Program-made: the position numbers and the translations under genes | Assembly: GCA_002323535.1 (NCBI GenBank) | Contig: DCQT01000091.1 | Coordinates: 1-31,944, forward strand | From: Bacteriovoracaceae bacterium UBA1511 | Lineage (GTDB): Bacteria > Bdellovibrionota > Bacteriovoracia > Bacteriovoracales > Bacteriovoracaceae | Reading direction: 5' to 3' | Length of the DNA stretch: 31,944 nucleotides | The notes under the pieces: generated by a model | Databases searched by the model: none | What the model was told of the DNA's origin: nothing | The model's input: the letters and a program-made list of their open reading frames with translations, nothing else | Part shown: one piece after another, positions 22,602-30,828 of the stretch | How the letters are laid out: every line of letters starts with the position of its first letter | Position numbering within the stretch: the stretch's first letter is position 1

Positions 22602-23988
22602 TGAAATTGAAATTAAAAATGTTCTCAAAGATTTCTTAAACGAAACCTCATTGCCAATAGACTTATCAAAAATAACCGATTGTTCCATAGATTTAGATAA
22701 AGCTACAGAAGATGTAATTGTGTTTTATAAAAATCATAACGATGAAAAATCTGTAAATTTGCTGGAAAAAAGATTAGAGGGTTCTTCAGCTGGGTTTGTT
22801 GTTTTTAAAAATAAGCCGAAACGAAAAGTTATTCTTCCCCATGTCGTTGTAGATGAAAATAATTTCTTAGATTGTCAGAGGAGGATTCTAAACATTCTCT
22901 TTCCGATAAAAAAGACCCCAAAGATATTAGCAATTACGGGGACCAATGGGAAAACGACAACGGCTTTCCTGTTGATGCAGATTCTTAATCAAAATGGATA
23001 TGGTGCATGTTTCGTTGGTACGACAGGACTGTTTTTAAATGGAAAAAAAATCCCACATGATTTTCAAACAACTTCACCTGGATTAATTGATTTTTGGAAA
23101 ATAATTTTTAGGCATAAAAAAATTGATTTTTTTTGTATAGAAGCATCATCTCATGCTTTAGATCAAAAAAGATTTTTTGGTTTTCATTTTGATGAGGTGG
23201 CTTTCACAAATATTTCAAGAGACCACCTTGACTACCACAAGAATTTTGAAAGCTACTTCCTTGCAAAGAAAAAAATATTAGACTATTTAAAACCTGACGG
23301 CCGATGTTTTGTTCTAGACTCAGAGGATGAAATATTTCAAAAGCTGTCTGATAAACGATGTGTAAAAGTTAAAGTCCCAGAGATTAAGAGAAGCCACCCT
23401 TTTTTTAATGTAGATTTTAATAAAAAAAATCTTGCAATTGCCGAGGCTATTTCAGCTAAAATAGTTGGTCCTGGTTTTTCTTGTAATTATGATGAATTAG
23501 ATCCTCCTAATGGACGGTTGGAGATAATTAGCTTTGGTGAAGATAACTTTGGAGTTGTTGACTTTGCCCATACTCCTGACGCAGTTGAAAACGTGCTTTC
23601 TGAGATCAAAAAAGCATTTCCGAATCATAGTATAAAAGTTGTTTTTGGATGCGGTGGAAATAGAGACAAAAAAAAGAGAGAAGAAATGGGAGAGATCGTT
23701 AGTGCTCTCTCAAACAGTTTTGTTATTACAAACGATAATCCTAGGGATGAAGACCCTGAGTTAATTGTTCAAGATATTTTGCCCGGAGTTATACAAGGTG
23801 TCGGATATCAAGTTGAGCTCGACAGAGAAAAGGCCATAGAGAGCTCAGTCAGATCAATGGAGAAAAGAGAGATATTACTAATTTTAGGTAAAGGTCATGA
23901 AGATTATCAGCTGGCCAAGGGCGTAAAAACATACTTTAGTGATAAAGAAGTTTTGTTAAATTCAATAAAAAGTAAAAATGAAAGTTAA
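22594..23988 (+). CDS. murE: UDP-MurNAc-tripeptide synthetase, meso-DAP adding type
   Basis: Adds the third stem-peptide residue. The ATP-binding P-loop is ITGTNGKTTTAF (115-124). QTTSPGLIDFW and EASSHALDQKR are family landmarks, as is NISRDHLDYHKNFESYFLAKK with the carbamylated-lysine position. The substrate-selecting motif reads NDNPRDEDP; DNPR indicates meso-diaminopimelate and so Gram-negative type murein. At 464 residues it is short because the N-terminal UDP-binding domain is reduced. It overlaps ftsI by 8 bases and murF by 11. Confidence 0.95.
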   Translation: MSNEIEIKNVLKDFLNETSLPIDLSKITDCSIDLDKATEDVIVFYKNHNDEKSVNLLEKRLEGSSAGFVVFKNKPKRKVILPHVVVDENNFLDCQRRILNILFPIKKTPKILAITGTNGKTTTAFLLMQILNQNGYGACFVGTTGLFLNGKKIPHDFQTTSPGLIDFWKIIFRHKKIDFFCIEASSHALDQKRFFGFHFDEVAFTNISRDHLDYHKNFESYFLAKKKILDYLKPDGRCFVLDSEDEIFQKLSDKRCVKVKVPEIKRSHPFFNVDFNKKNLAIAEAISAKIVGPGFSCNYDELDPPNGRLEIISFGEDNFGVVDFAHTPDAVENVLSEIKKAFPNHSIKVVFGCGGNRDKKKREEMGEIVSALSNSFVITNDNPRDEDPELIVQDILPGVIQGVGYQVELDREKAIESSVRSMEKREILLILGKGHEDYQLAKGVKTYFSDKEVLLNSIKSKNES

Positions 23989-25351
23989 ATTGCGTATATT
24001 AAAAAGTTTTTTTACTGAATTCTTTTCAAATCAAGAGGATATTTCTCTTAGTTTTGATTCTAGATCAATTAAACATGGCGACCTATTCGTTGCTTTAAAT
24101 GGGGAAAATTTCAAAGCGGCAAATTTTGTGGAACCTGCAATCAATTCAGGCGCAAGTTTTGCCATAGTAAATAAAGAGGATAAAGAGTTAATATGTAGTG
24201 AGGTTCAAAAGAACTGCTTCTTTGTGGACGATACAACAGTGTTTTTAAAAGAACTCGCCACGAAATCATTAAATGATTGGAAAAAAGATAGCCTAACAGA
24301 AAAAATAACTGTTGGTATAACAGGTAGTAACGGGAAAACCTCTACTAAAGAATTGCTTTTATTTTTACTTGAGAAAACGACAAGTAAAAAAATTCAAGGA
24401 ACTATTGGTAATTTAAATAACCAGTTTGGTGTTCCGATGACTGTTTTTGGGTTAGAGGCAGAAACAGAGATAGTTGTTTTTGAAATTGGAACAAATAATT
24501 TTGGAGAGATTAAATACTTATCTGAAATAATTAAGCCTGACGTTTCTGTTGTTACATCTATAGGGCAATCTCATCTAGAGGCATTTGGGACAGAGGACGC
24601 TGTTTTTGAAGAGAAAATTAATATTTTCTATGAAACTATGAAAAATTCATCAATTGAACAGTGCTGTTTTTATTCCTCTGAGGATAAGTATCTTAAAAAA
24701 TTTAAAGATAAAGATCGGTCCTTCATAGCTGGTTCGATGGACTCAACCTTAAAAATAGATCGACTTGAACAAGATAAGGTTAAATTTAATTATAAAGATT
24801 GCGTCTACTCTTTTTCTTTTGATACCCTTGTAGGGCGACATCATTATATAAATTTTCTAAATTGTTTCGGAGTGCTCGCGGAGGTTTTTAAGGTAGATCC
24901 ACAAAGCATTCTAGATTCTGCGAAAACCTTTGTTTTAGGTAAAAATCGTGGTGAGTGGAAAAAAATTGATTCTTTCAACATTTTTTTAGATTGTTACAAC
25001 TCAAATCCAAGTTCTTTAAAAGCCTCTCTGGACAGTTTTGTTTTTAAAAATAAAGAATTATTGAGTGAGACTCTATTTGTCATCGGAGATATGTACGAGC
25101 TTGGTGAAAAATCAAAAAGATATCATCAAGATGCAGGTAAATATTGCAAAAAGCTAGGTGTTAAAAACATATTGTTCATAGGAGAACAAGGTGACAGCTT
25201 TTACGAAGGCTTTGGGGAGAGAGGAGTCAGTTTCAAAACGGTTGATGATATAAAGCTCTCCAGTTTAAACTTTAGTAATATTTCGACTTTATATCTCAAA
25301 GGTAGTAGAGGTGTGGGTCTTGAGAATTTAATAAAGAAATTAAAAAAGTGA
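23978..25351 (+). CDS. murF: UDP-MurNAc-tripeptide D-Ala-D-Ala ligase
   Basis: Adds D-Ala-D-Ala to finish the UDP-MurNAc pentapeptide. The N-terminal domain contains LSFDSRSIKHGDLFVAL, a typical MurF start. The P-loop is GITGSNGKTSTKEL (113-126). GTIGNLNNQFGVPMTVF, FEIGTNNFGEIKYL and TSIGQSHLEAFGTEDAVFEEK are conserved family blocks, and DCYNSNPSSLKASLDSF with GDMYELGEKS marks the C-terminal domain. The 457-residue length is standard. It overlaps murE by 11 bases, so translation is probably coupled. Confidence 0.95.
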   Translation: MKVKLRILKSFFTEFFSNQEDISLSFDSRSIKHGDLFVALNGENFKAANFVEPAINSGASFAIVNKEDKELICSEVQKNCFFVDDTTVFLKELATKSLNDWKKDSLTEKITVGITGSNGKTSTKELLLFLLEKTTSKKIQGTIGNLNNQFGVPMTVFGLEAETEIVVFEIGTNNFGEIKYLSEIIKPDVSVVTSIGQSHLEAFGTEDAVFEEKINIFYETMKNSSIEQCCFYSSEDKYLKKFKDKDRSFIAGSMDSTLKIDRLEQDKVKFNYKDCVYSFSFDTLVGRHHYINFLNCFGVLAEVFKVDPQSILDSAKTFVLGKNRGEWKKIDSFNIFLDCYNSNPSSLKASLDSFVFKNKELLSETLFVIGDMYELGEKSKRYHQDAGKYCKKLGVKNILFIGEQGDSFYEGFGERGVSFKTVDDIKLSSLNFSNISTLYLKGSRGVGLENLIKKLKK

Positions 25352-25359
25352 GTTAATCA

Positions 25360-26436
25360 ATGCTTTATCATTTTCTGTATCCGCTTGTTGAGACTAACTC
25401 TTTTTTTAATGTTTTCAAATACATATCGCTTCGCGGAAGTATTGCTTTTATTTTGTCTTCTGTATTTTCAATATTTGTTGGTAAGTACTTTATTCGCTTT
25501 ATGGCAAAAAAACAGTTTGGCCAAGTTGTTAGAGAGGAAGGACCGGAAAGTCATCATGTGAAGCGTGGTACCCCTACAATGGGTGGTATTTTTATTTATT
25601 TCAGCGTTCTTTTTTCTGTTTGTATTGCGGGAAACTTTAACTCCCCTTCTCTTTTGGCATTGTTGTTTGTTTTCGTCAGTTTTACTGGGCTTGGATTTCT
25701 AGATGATTACCTAAAAGTTCTTAAGAAAAATACTGCTGGTGTTCCGGGAAAGGTAAAAATAATGTGGCAGCTAGTTACATCTGTTCTTGTTCTTTATTGG
25801 CTTATTGCAATTAAAGGTTTTGATACGAACTTATATGTACCGTTTTTAAAAAGTCCAATAACGGACCTTGGAATGTGGTATGTTGCCTTTGGTTCATTTG
25901 TTATTGTAGGGGCTTCTAATGCGGTAAATCTCACAGACGGCCTCGACGGCTTGGCGATTGGGCCTATTATAACGAGCTCACTTACTTTGTGTGTATTAGC
26001 TTACTTAAGCGGTCATAAAGAAATCGCGGATTACTTGCTCCTTCCTCATTTACCGCAAGTTGGAGAGCTCGCTGTCGCTATGACGGCGATCATTGGGGCA
26101 GGGATCGGCTTTCTTTGGTATAACTCATATCCAGCACAAGTATTTATGGGAGATGTTGGGTCATTGTCCTTGGGCGGCGTTATCGGCATTTCATCTATCC
26201 TTACAAAGAGTGAGTTTTTACTAGTTATTTTTGGAGGAGTGTTTGTAATTGAGGCTTTTTCAGTGATTATCCAAGTGGCTTCTTACAAAACTAGAAGAAA
26301 AAGAGTTTTTCGCATGGCTCCGATTCATCACCATTTTGAGCTAGGTGGGTGGTCAGAACCTAAGGTGATTGTCCGGTTTTGGATTGTCTCAATCGTGCTA
26401 TCAATTATTGCTCTTGCAACATTGAAAATTAGATAA
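25360..26436 (+). CDS. mraY: Phospho-MurNAc-pentapeptide translocase
   Basis: An integral membrane enzyme making lipid I from UDP-MurNAc-pentapeptide and undecaprenyl phosphate. At 358 residues with about ten membrane helices it has the normal size. Conserved loops are visible: GPESHHVKRGTPTMGGIFI, FLDDYLKVLKKNTAGVPGK with the DD pair, NAVNLTDGLDGLAIGP, WYNSYPAQVFMGDVGSLSLGG, and the C-terminal RMAPIHHHFELGGWSEPKVIVRFW. It starts 8 bases after murF. Confidence 0.97.
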   Translation: MLYHFLYPLVETNSFFNVFKYISLRGSIAFILSSVFSIFVGKYFIRFMAKKQFGQVVREEGPESHHVKRGTPTMGGIFIYFSVLFSVCIAGNFNSPSLLALLFVFVSFTGLGFLDDYLKVLKKNTAGVPGKVKIMWQLVTSVLVLYWLIAIKGFDTNLYVPFLKSPITDLGMWYVAFGSFVIVGASNAVNLTDGLDGLAIGPIITSSLTLCVLAYLSGHKEIADYLLLPHLPQVGELAVAMTAIIGAGIGFLWYNSYPAQVFMGDVGSLSLGGVIGISSILTKSEFLLVIFGGVFVIEAFSVIIQVASYKTRRKRVFRMAPIHHHFELGGWSEPKVIVRFWIVSIVLSIIALATLKIR

Positions 26437-26506
26437 AATATAACCCGTTGCGGCTTGACGCTCGTGGTATGCTCCTCGGGAAAATTGTAGAATTCTTGGA
26501 GGCATC

Positions 26507-27889
26507 ATGGAAAGGTTTAAGGGCAAAAAAGTTCTTATCGTTGGTATTGGAAAAACTGGTTTTAATTTAATTAATTTTTTTAACCAAATAGAATGTCAGA
26601 TCCGAGTCACAGATATTAAGCCTATTTTTGATTTGAATAAAGCCGTTAAAAAGTTAAAGAAAATTTCCCCAATGCCGGAAATGACTTTTGGAGAACACAA
26701 AGAATCGGATTTTTTAGAAGCAGACGTTGTTGTTTACTCTTCATCAGTAAACCCAAATCTACCTCAATTAGAAATGGCAAGGACAGCAGGTAAAGAGGTT
26801 TACTCTGAATTTGCTTTGGCCAATAAACTTTGTAGAAAGCCAATAATCGCAGTTTGCGGAAGTTTCGGGCGAACAACAGTCGCTCATATGATCGGTTATA
26901 TGCTTAAACTAGATGGTAAAAACGTTTTTGTTGGTGGTACAAGCCAAACACCATTTATTCAATTTGCGATGACCCCGAAAAGTGAAGAGATTGATTATGT
27001 CGTTGTAGAAGTTTCGGCTGCTCAATTAAGAGGGTTAAATAACTTTAACCCAATGATGGTCGTCTTCACGAATATTTCTGAAAACTATACCCAGGGACAA
27101 TTTAATAGCGTTGGTGAGTATATTGAGACAAAGCTAAGTGTAATTAAAAATCTTACTCCATCAAATTACTTAGTTGTTAATTTTGATACGCTCGCAAATA
27201 ACACATTTTTTAGAAACGCAAATTGCCATGTCTATTGGTATTCAAGAAAGTCTTTCGTAACTATGGGTGTGATGAATGAGGTTCAAGGAACTCACTTTCA
27301 CGGAAGAAGAATTCACTCCAATATAAATTACCACTCAGAATTTGTTGTCTCTAAAATGAGAATTGTTGGACAAGAAAATAGAGAAAATCTACTCGCAGCA
27401 ACAACTGCTGCGAAGGCTTTGGAGGTCTCTGATAAATCAATTCAAACATGTGTGGAGAAGTTTCCTGGTATTCCTCACCGAGTTGAGTTTTTAACAGAAA
27501 AAAATGGGGTTTCTTTTTATAACGACTCGAAAAGCGAGACTATGGAAGACCTAGTTAAAAGTATCAAGTGCTTCAAGAGACCTGTAATATTGATCTCTGG
27601 TGGTAAAGAAAATGAGGAAATTGAGTATGAGCCATTTACTCAAGATATAATTGACCACGCACGAGTATTAGTTCTGGTTGGCGAGTCGAAGGAGCGCATG
27701 AATAGGGCACTTGGGGAACACCCCGCAACATTTATTGTTGGGTCTTTTGAGGAGTCAGTTCTTTTAGCTTATCAAAAATCTAGAACAGGGGATGTCATTC
27801 TTCTTTCTCCAGGCAACGCATCCACCGATTTTTTCAGGGATTACGACGAGCGTGGTAACTACTTTAAAAAGCTTGTTTATCAACTTTAA
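26507..27889 (+). CDS. murD: UDP-MurNAc-L-Ala:D-Glu ligase homologue with altered ATP site
   Basis: A 460-residue protein. Order, length and C-terminus (GIPHRVEF, NDSKSET, LLSPGNASTDFFRDYDERG) identify it as MurD, which adds D-Glu to UDP-MurNAc-L-Ala. The N-terminal KVLIVGIGKTGFNLINFF matches the UDP-binding domain. The P-loop reads CGSFGRTTV (117-125), with arginine (R122) for the Mur-ligase lysine and phenylalanine for asparagine. The usual EDH motif is ENY (192-194), losing the invariant histidine; EVSAAQL keeps the glutamate, and K209 fits the carbamylated lysine. Either activity uses a changed ATP site or another enzyme performs this step. GGAGG lies 5 bases before the ATG, after a 70-base spacer from mraY. 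Confidence 0.85.
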   Translation: MERFKGKKVLIVGIGKTGFNLINFFNQIECQIRVTDIKPIFDLNKAVKKLKKISPMPEMTFGEHKESDFLEADVVVYSSSVNPNLPQLEMARTAGKEVYSEFALANKLCRKPIIAVCGSFGRTTVAHMIGYMLKLDGKNVFVGGTSQTPFIQFAMTPKSEEIDYVVVEVSAAQLRGLNNFNPMMVVFTNISENYTQGQFNSVGEYIETKLSVIKNLTPSNYLVVNFDTLANNTFFRNANCHVYWYSRKSFVTMGVMNEVQGTHFHGRRIHSNINYHSEFVVSKMRIVGQENRENLLAATTAAKALEVSDKSIQTCVEKFPGIPHRVEFLTEKNGVSFYNDSKSETMEDLVKSIKCFKRPVILISGGKENEEIEYEPFTQDIIDHARVLVLVGESKERMNRALGEHPATFIVGSFEESVLLAYQKSRTGDVILLSPGNASTDFFRDYDERGNYFKKLVYQL

Positions 27890-27895
27890 TTGATA
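27878..27895. terminator. weak hairpin between convergent murD and the His-tail gene
   Basis: TATCAA (27878-27883) and TTGATA (27890-27895) form a 6-bp stem over the murD stop codon, followed by AT-rich DNA. It may end transcription in the 11-base gap between the convergent genes. The stem is nearly all A-T, so termination would be inefficient. Confidence 0.25.
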
Positions 27896-27900
27896 TTTAT

Positions 27901-28749
27901 TTAAATTACAGGAGCCTCACTTTTATGATGATGATCATGAAGGTGAGGTTCTCCTAGTTTAGGAGAGTCAAAATCCGGTAACTGATTTTCGGGCTCGTCA
28001 ATTTTTTTTGTAACGATAAAGTGTTCTGATTTAGGTAGGTACTCTTTTATTAGCTCTTTTGATTCGAAAAGTTTTTTTTCATCACTGCTTGAATGCAAGT
28101 ACTCTCTCACTGCTTGTCTTTTCAGTGGAAGTGGGGACACTTTATTTTTAATAATTTCTAAAAGAGTGAGTAACACCTCTTCATTATTTTCTTCTTTGGC
28201 AAAATAACCAAGGCCTTCAATCGCAGTCAGTCTAATGATCCCCTCTTCAAGTTGTGTGGAACCGTGGTGAAGGTCTTCTGATTTTTCTTCAGGAAATTTC
28301 TCCATTAGAAGAGTCGTAAAGATGGGTATCGATTTTCTTGATTGAATTGCCCTCATCGTTTCAATCAGTTGCTGCCTTTTTAAGTAATTTTCTTCTCTTG
28401 TGTTTTGATAGTTATGAAAGAGAACTTCTGTAGCGATATCCCGATTCTTTTTTAATTCTTCAATTGATTCTTGATATTGTTTTTCAGCACCTTCACCAAT
28501 GTACTGCATTCTCGGAAGGTGAGTGTTTATTTTCTTTTTAATAATCTCAATTATCGTTGGAGTAATATTAGATTTCTTTTTTTGTGTCTCTATCTTTTTA
28601 TTTTCTAATTGTTTTTTCTCTTTTTTAAAGAAACTCTTATCCGTTGAGGTGATACTCTTTTGAGTGGTATAGTTTTCATTAAAAAAAATTATCCCAGTGC
28701 CAATCAACACTAAAATAAAAAAATGTAAATAGAATAATCTTTTTTTCAC
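27901..28749 (-). CDS. Exported/anchored helical protein with histidine-rich tail
   Basis: A 282-residue protein not assigned to a family. A basic start and hydrophobic stretch (about residues 5-24) act as a signal anchor. A lysine/glutamate-rich linker (about 35-65) follows, and then a largely helical domain whose repeated helix pairs (IPIFTTLLMEKF, IRLTAIEGLGYFAK, LLTLLEIIKNKV, PLKRQAVREYLHS) resemble HEAT repeats. The C-terminus is EPHLHDHHHKSEAPVI, with five histidines in seven residues, suggesting metal binding. GTG 28749 directly follows the stop of the HExxH protein gene (TAAGTG), so the two are a coupled pair and may interact in the envelope. Confidence 0.6.
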   Translation of the reverse strand: MKKRLFYLHFFILVLIGTGIIFFNENYTTQKSITSTDKSFFKKEKKQLENKKIETQKKKSNITPTIIEIIKKKINTHLPRMQYIGEGAEKQYQESIEELKKNRDIATEVLFHNYQNTREENYLKRQQLIETMRAIQSRKSIPIFTTLLMEKFPEEKSEDLHHGSTQLEEGIIRLTAIEGLGYFAKEENNEEVLLTLLEIIKNKVSPLPLKRQAVREYLHSSSDEKKLFESKELIKEYLPKSEHFIVTKKIDEPENQLPDFDSPKLGEPHLHDHHHKSEAPVI

Positions 28750-29451
28750 TTAAATATTTTTCCCAGGATTAATATTAAAACGATTGTCATGTCTCCAACG
28801 AGCGTCGCGAAGGGCATCGTTTTTCAAGGCTTCACTTGTATATTTACTATGTCTTCCAAACCACCAAAGCCATAAAACATGATATTGATTGGCACCACCA
28901 TATCCCCATGATGAGTCACAACTAGCACCAGAGGGACAATTACCCCAGCCATTATGAATTCTTCTAGTGTGTCTTGCTTCATGAAGTAGAATACCTGCTC
29001 TTCTAATAACGGACTTTTCTCCATATATTCCAGACATAAAAAAGGTAACCTTTGAGAGAGTGTTTCTTGCATTAAGGCTACCATCTCCACAGGCCATGGA
29101 AAGCGTTATGATATCACCTTCTGCATAATCATATGCCCAATTAAGAATAGATTTTTTATATTTAATATTTTTAGTAATGTTAAGGGCGTGTATGGTGTTC
29201 ATCATACGACCTAAAGGTAAGTCATTGTTGCATACGTCATGGAAACCAAAACCGTCGTTCCAGTTCCACTTTAGCATGTTGAAGTCATCCCAATACTTGC
29301 TAATATAATATTTGTCGCAACCAAATAGCTTTGAATACTTATTGTCACCAGTTGCATCTTTATCTAAGCCTGTTGGGACATAGCATGTCTTTGAAAAAGC
29401 CATCTCATGAAAGAATAATGTGAGTAAAAGAAGAAATATAATCCTGGCCAT
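28750..29451 (-). CDS. Secreted HExxH (zincin-like) putative metallopeptidase
   Basis: A 233-residue exported protein. A signal peptide covers about residues 1-20, with likely cleavage after AFS. LLHEARHTRRIH (155-166) carries the zinc-binding HExxH motif (H157, E158, H161) with another histidine at 166. The mature part has six cysteines (23, 45, 74, 121, 172, 178), fitting disulfides in an exported protein, and an aromatic stretch YHVLWLWWFGRHSKY. I do not recognise the family; protease activity is inferred from HExxH only. AAGGAG lies 6 bases before the ATG. First gene of a two-gene minus-strand unit that interrupts the dcw cluster. Confidence 0.65.
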   Translation of the reverse strand: MARIIFLLLLTLFFHEMAFSKTCYVPTGLDKDATGDNKYSKLFGCDKYYISKYWDDFNMLKWNWNDGFGFHDVCNNDLPLGRMMNTIHALNITKNIKYKKSILNWAYDYAEGDIITLSMACGDGSLNARNTLSKVTFFMSGIYGEKSVIRRAGILLHEARHTRRIHNGWGNCPSGASCDSSWGYGGANQYHVLWLWWFGRHSKYTSEALKNDALRDARWRHDNRFNINPGKNI

Positions 29452-29472
29452 AAATTAACTCCTTTAAGAAGA

Positions 29473-29492
29473 TCTTCAGTGAACAGTGAAGA
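29473..29492. repeat. Tandem CAGTGAA repeats inside a dyad
   Basis: CAGTGAA occurs twice in tandem (29477-29490) and lies within an inverted repeat TCTTCA/TGAAGA (29473-29478, 29487-29492; 8-base loop). It is 22 bases upstream of the minus-strand HExxH gene start, where an operator or leader hairpin could act. Confidence 0.35.
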
Positions 29493-29632
29493 ACCTTATC
29501 TCGAGGGAATTGTAGTTAATATTTGATCCAGTAATAAAAAATTGAAAAAATTATATATTTATTTTTCGAGAGCATGGGTAAGTAACTGAAAACTTATGAG
29601 TCAGAAATTAGGAAATTAGTTTTTTCTTTAAA

Positions 29633-29638
29633 TAATAT
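29633..29638 (+). promoter_or_regulatory. possible -10 element for ftsW
   Basis: TAATAT lies in the 258-base intergenic region and would start RNA near 29645, giving a leader of about 65 bases that includes the inverted repeat at 29661-29709. No good -35 is found at 16-18 bases. Confidence 0.3.
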
Positions 29639-29660
29639 TGCCTCTGAAAACAAATTTTTC

Positions 29661-29709
29661 TCCAACCTCTTGATCAATTAGGTAAAATAAAAAGTATCTG
29701 GAGGTTGGA
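29661..29709 (+). promoter_or_regulatory. Inverted repeat masking the ftsW ribosome binding site
   Basis: TCCAACCTC (29661-29669) is the perfect complement of GAGGTTGGA (29701-29709), and one G-U pair extends it inward. The right arm contains GAGG of the Shine-Dalgarno GGAGG (29700-29704) and ends one base before the TTG start at 29710. In RNA this 9-bp stem with a 31-base loop would hide the ribosome binding site. Confidence 0.5.
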
Positions 29710-30828
29710 TTGTTTAGTGATTTGCAAGTGAAAATTAGAGAAATGGATAATTTGAGGTTTTTGCTTCTAGCACTTTTGTTCATAGTTCTTTTAGGTAATG
29801 TAATGGTTTTTTCTTCAAGTTATATTTTTGCTAGAGAAAATTATGGGACACCATTTCATTTCTTTTTTAGACAAGTTGTTTACACAATTGGTGGAGCCAC
29901 CCTAATGATCGTTGTTTCAAAGACTAAGTATACTTTTTGGATAAAGTATTCAAAGCACTTTTTATTATTATCAACCCTTTTAGTTGGTCTTACCTTTATG
30001 CCAGGTATTGGAATAGAAGTTAAAGGGGCGAATCGTTGGTTGAATTTGTTTTTTATGTCTTTCCAACCGGGAGAGCTCTTAAAATATGGCTTGCTTTTTT
30101 ATTCAATATACTTCTTTGAGGTTCTAAACAAAGGTCATAAAACTGATCAGTTAAAATCAATTCCCTTTCTAGTTGTCCCCCTAATGCTCCTTGTATTTCA
30201 GCCGGATTTTGGAACCTTTTTTATCTCCTCATCGATAATCTTTTTTGTCGCTTTTCTTAGTAATCTTAATAGAAAGTATTTATACGGACTTATTTTAGGA
30301 GGGGCGATGTCTGTCATAGGTGTGTTAGTTATGGCCCCTTATAGGGTTGCTAGGTTGGCCACATTTTTGGACCCATGGAAAAACCCAAAGTCCTCCGGTT
30401 TTCAGATTATTCAAAGCTTTTTGGCTTTTTCAAATGGCGGAATAACAGGTGTTGGCCTAGGGAATAGTGACGAGAAGCTTTTTTATCTTCCTGAGGCACA
30501 CAACGACTTTATTTTTAGTGTTTTAGGGGAAGAGTTGGGGTTAATTGGAGTTATATTTTTCATTCTTATATTTTTAGTCTTCATTTATAACGGCCTTAAG
30601 TTATCTACCTCTCCATCAAATAATTTAATACAAACTCTTATTGTTGCGGGAGTTATATTTCTCATCGGGTTTCAAGCCTTCTTGAATATGGGAGTTGTTT
30701 TAGGAGTACTTCCGACCAAGGGCCTTAACCTTCCTTTTGTGTCCTTTGGAGGCTCTTCGATGATTTGCAACTTTTTTGGAGTGGGTGTTTTACTTTCGGT
30801 GATTAACAAAAAGCACTCAACGTATTGA
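29710..30828 (+). CDS. ftsW: Lipid II glycan polymerase, SEDS family (FtsW)
   Basis: A polytopic SEDS protein of 372 residues with about ten membrane helices, polymerising septal glycan with FtsI. FSSSYIFARENYGTPFHFFFRQ, GANRWLNLFFMSFQPGELLKYG, QPDFGTFFISSSI, FLPEAHNDFIFSVLGEELGLIG-type and LGVLPTKGLNLPFVSFGGSS segments match family blocks. Its dcw position favours FtsW over RodA. The TTG start has GGAGG 5 bases upstream; a later ATG at 29743 has no such signal. It is separated from murD by the divergent pair and followed by murC, not murG. Confidence 0.93.
   Translation: MFSDLQVKIREMDNLRFLLLALLFIVLLGNVMVFSSSYIFARENYGTPFHFFFRQVVYTIGGATLMIVVSKTKYTFWIKYSKHFLLLSTLLVGLTFMPGIGIEVKGANRWLNLFFMSFQPGELLKYGLLFYSIYFFEVLNKGHKTDQLKSIPFLVVPLMLLVFQPDFGTFFISSSIIFFVAFLSNLNRKYLYGLILGGAMSVIGVLVMAPYRVARLATFLDPWKNPKSSGFQIIQSFLAFSNGGITGVGLGNSDEKLFYLPEAHNDFIFSVLGEELGLIGVIFFILIFLVFIYNGLKLSTSPSNNLIQTLIVAGVIFLIGFQAFLNMGVVLGVLPTKGLNLPFVSFGGSSMICNFFGVGVLLSVINKKHSTY

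Noticed and set aside
23664..23676. A AAA AAG-containing run in murE as a frameshift site
   Set aside because: It lies within the conserved catalytic part of MurE and no downstream structure was apparent; a truncated MurE would be useless, so this is taken as chance.
26455..26473. TTGACG...TATGCT as a promoter before murD
   Set aside because: The two hexamers are only 7 bases apart, and no -10-like sequence lies 16-18 bases after TTGACG.
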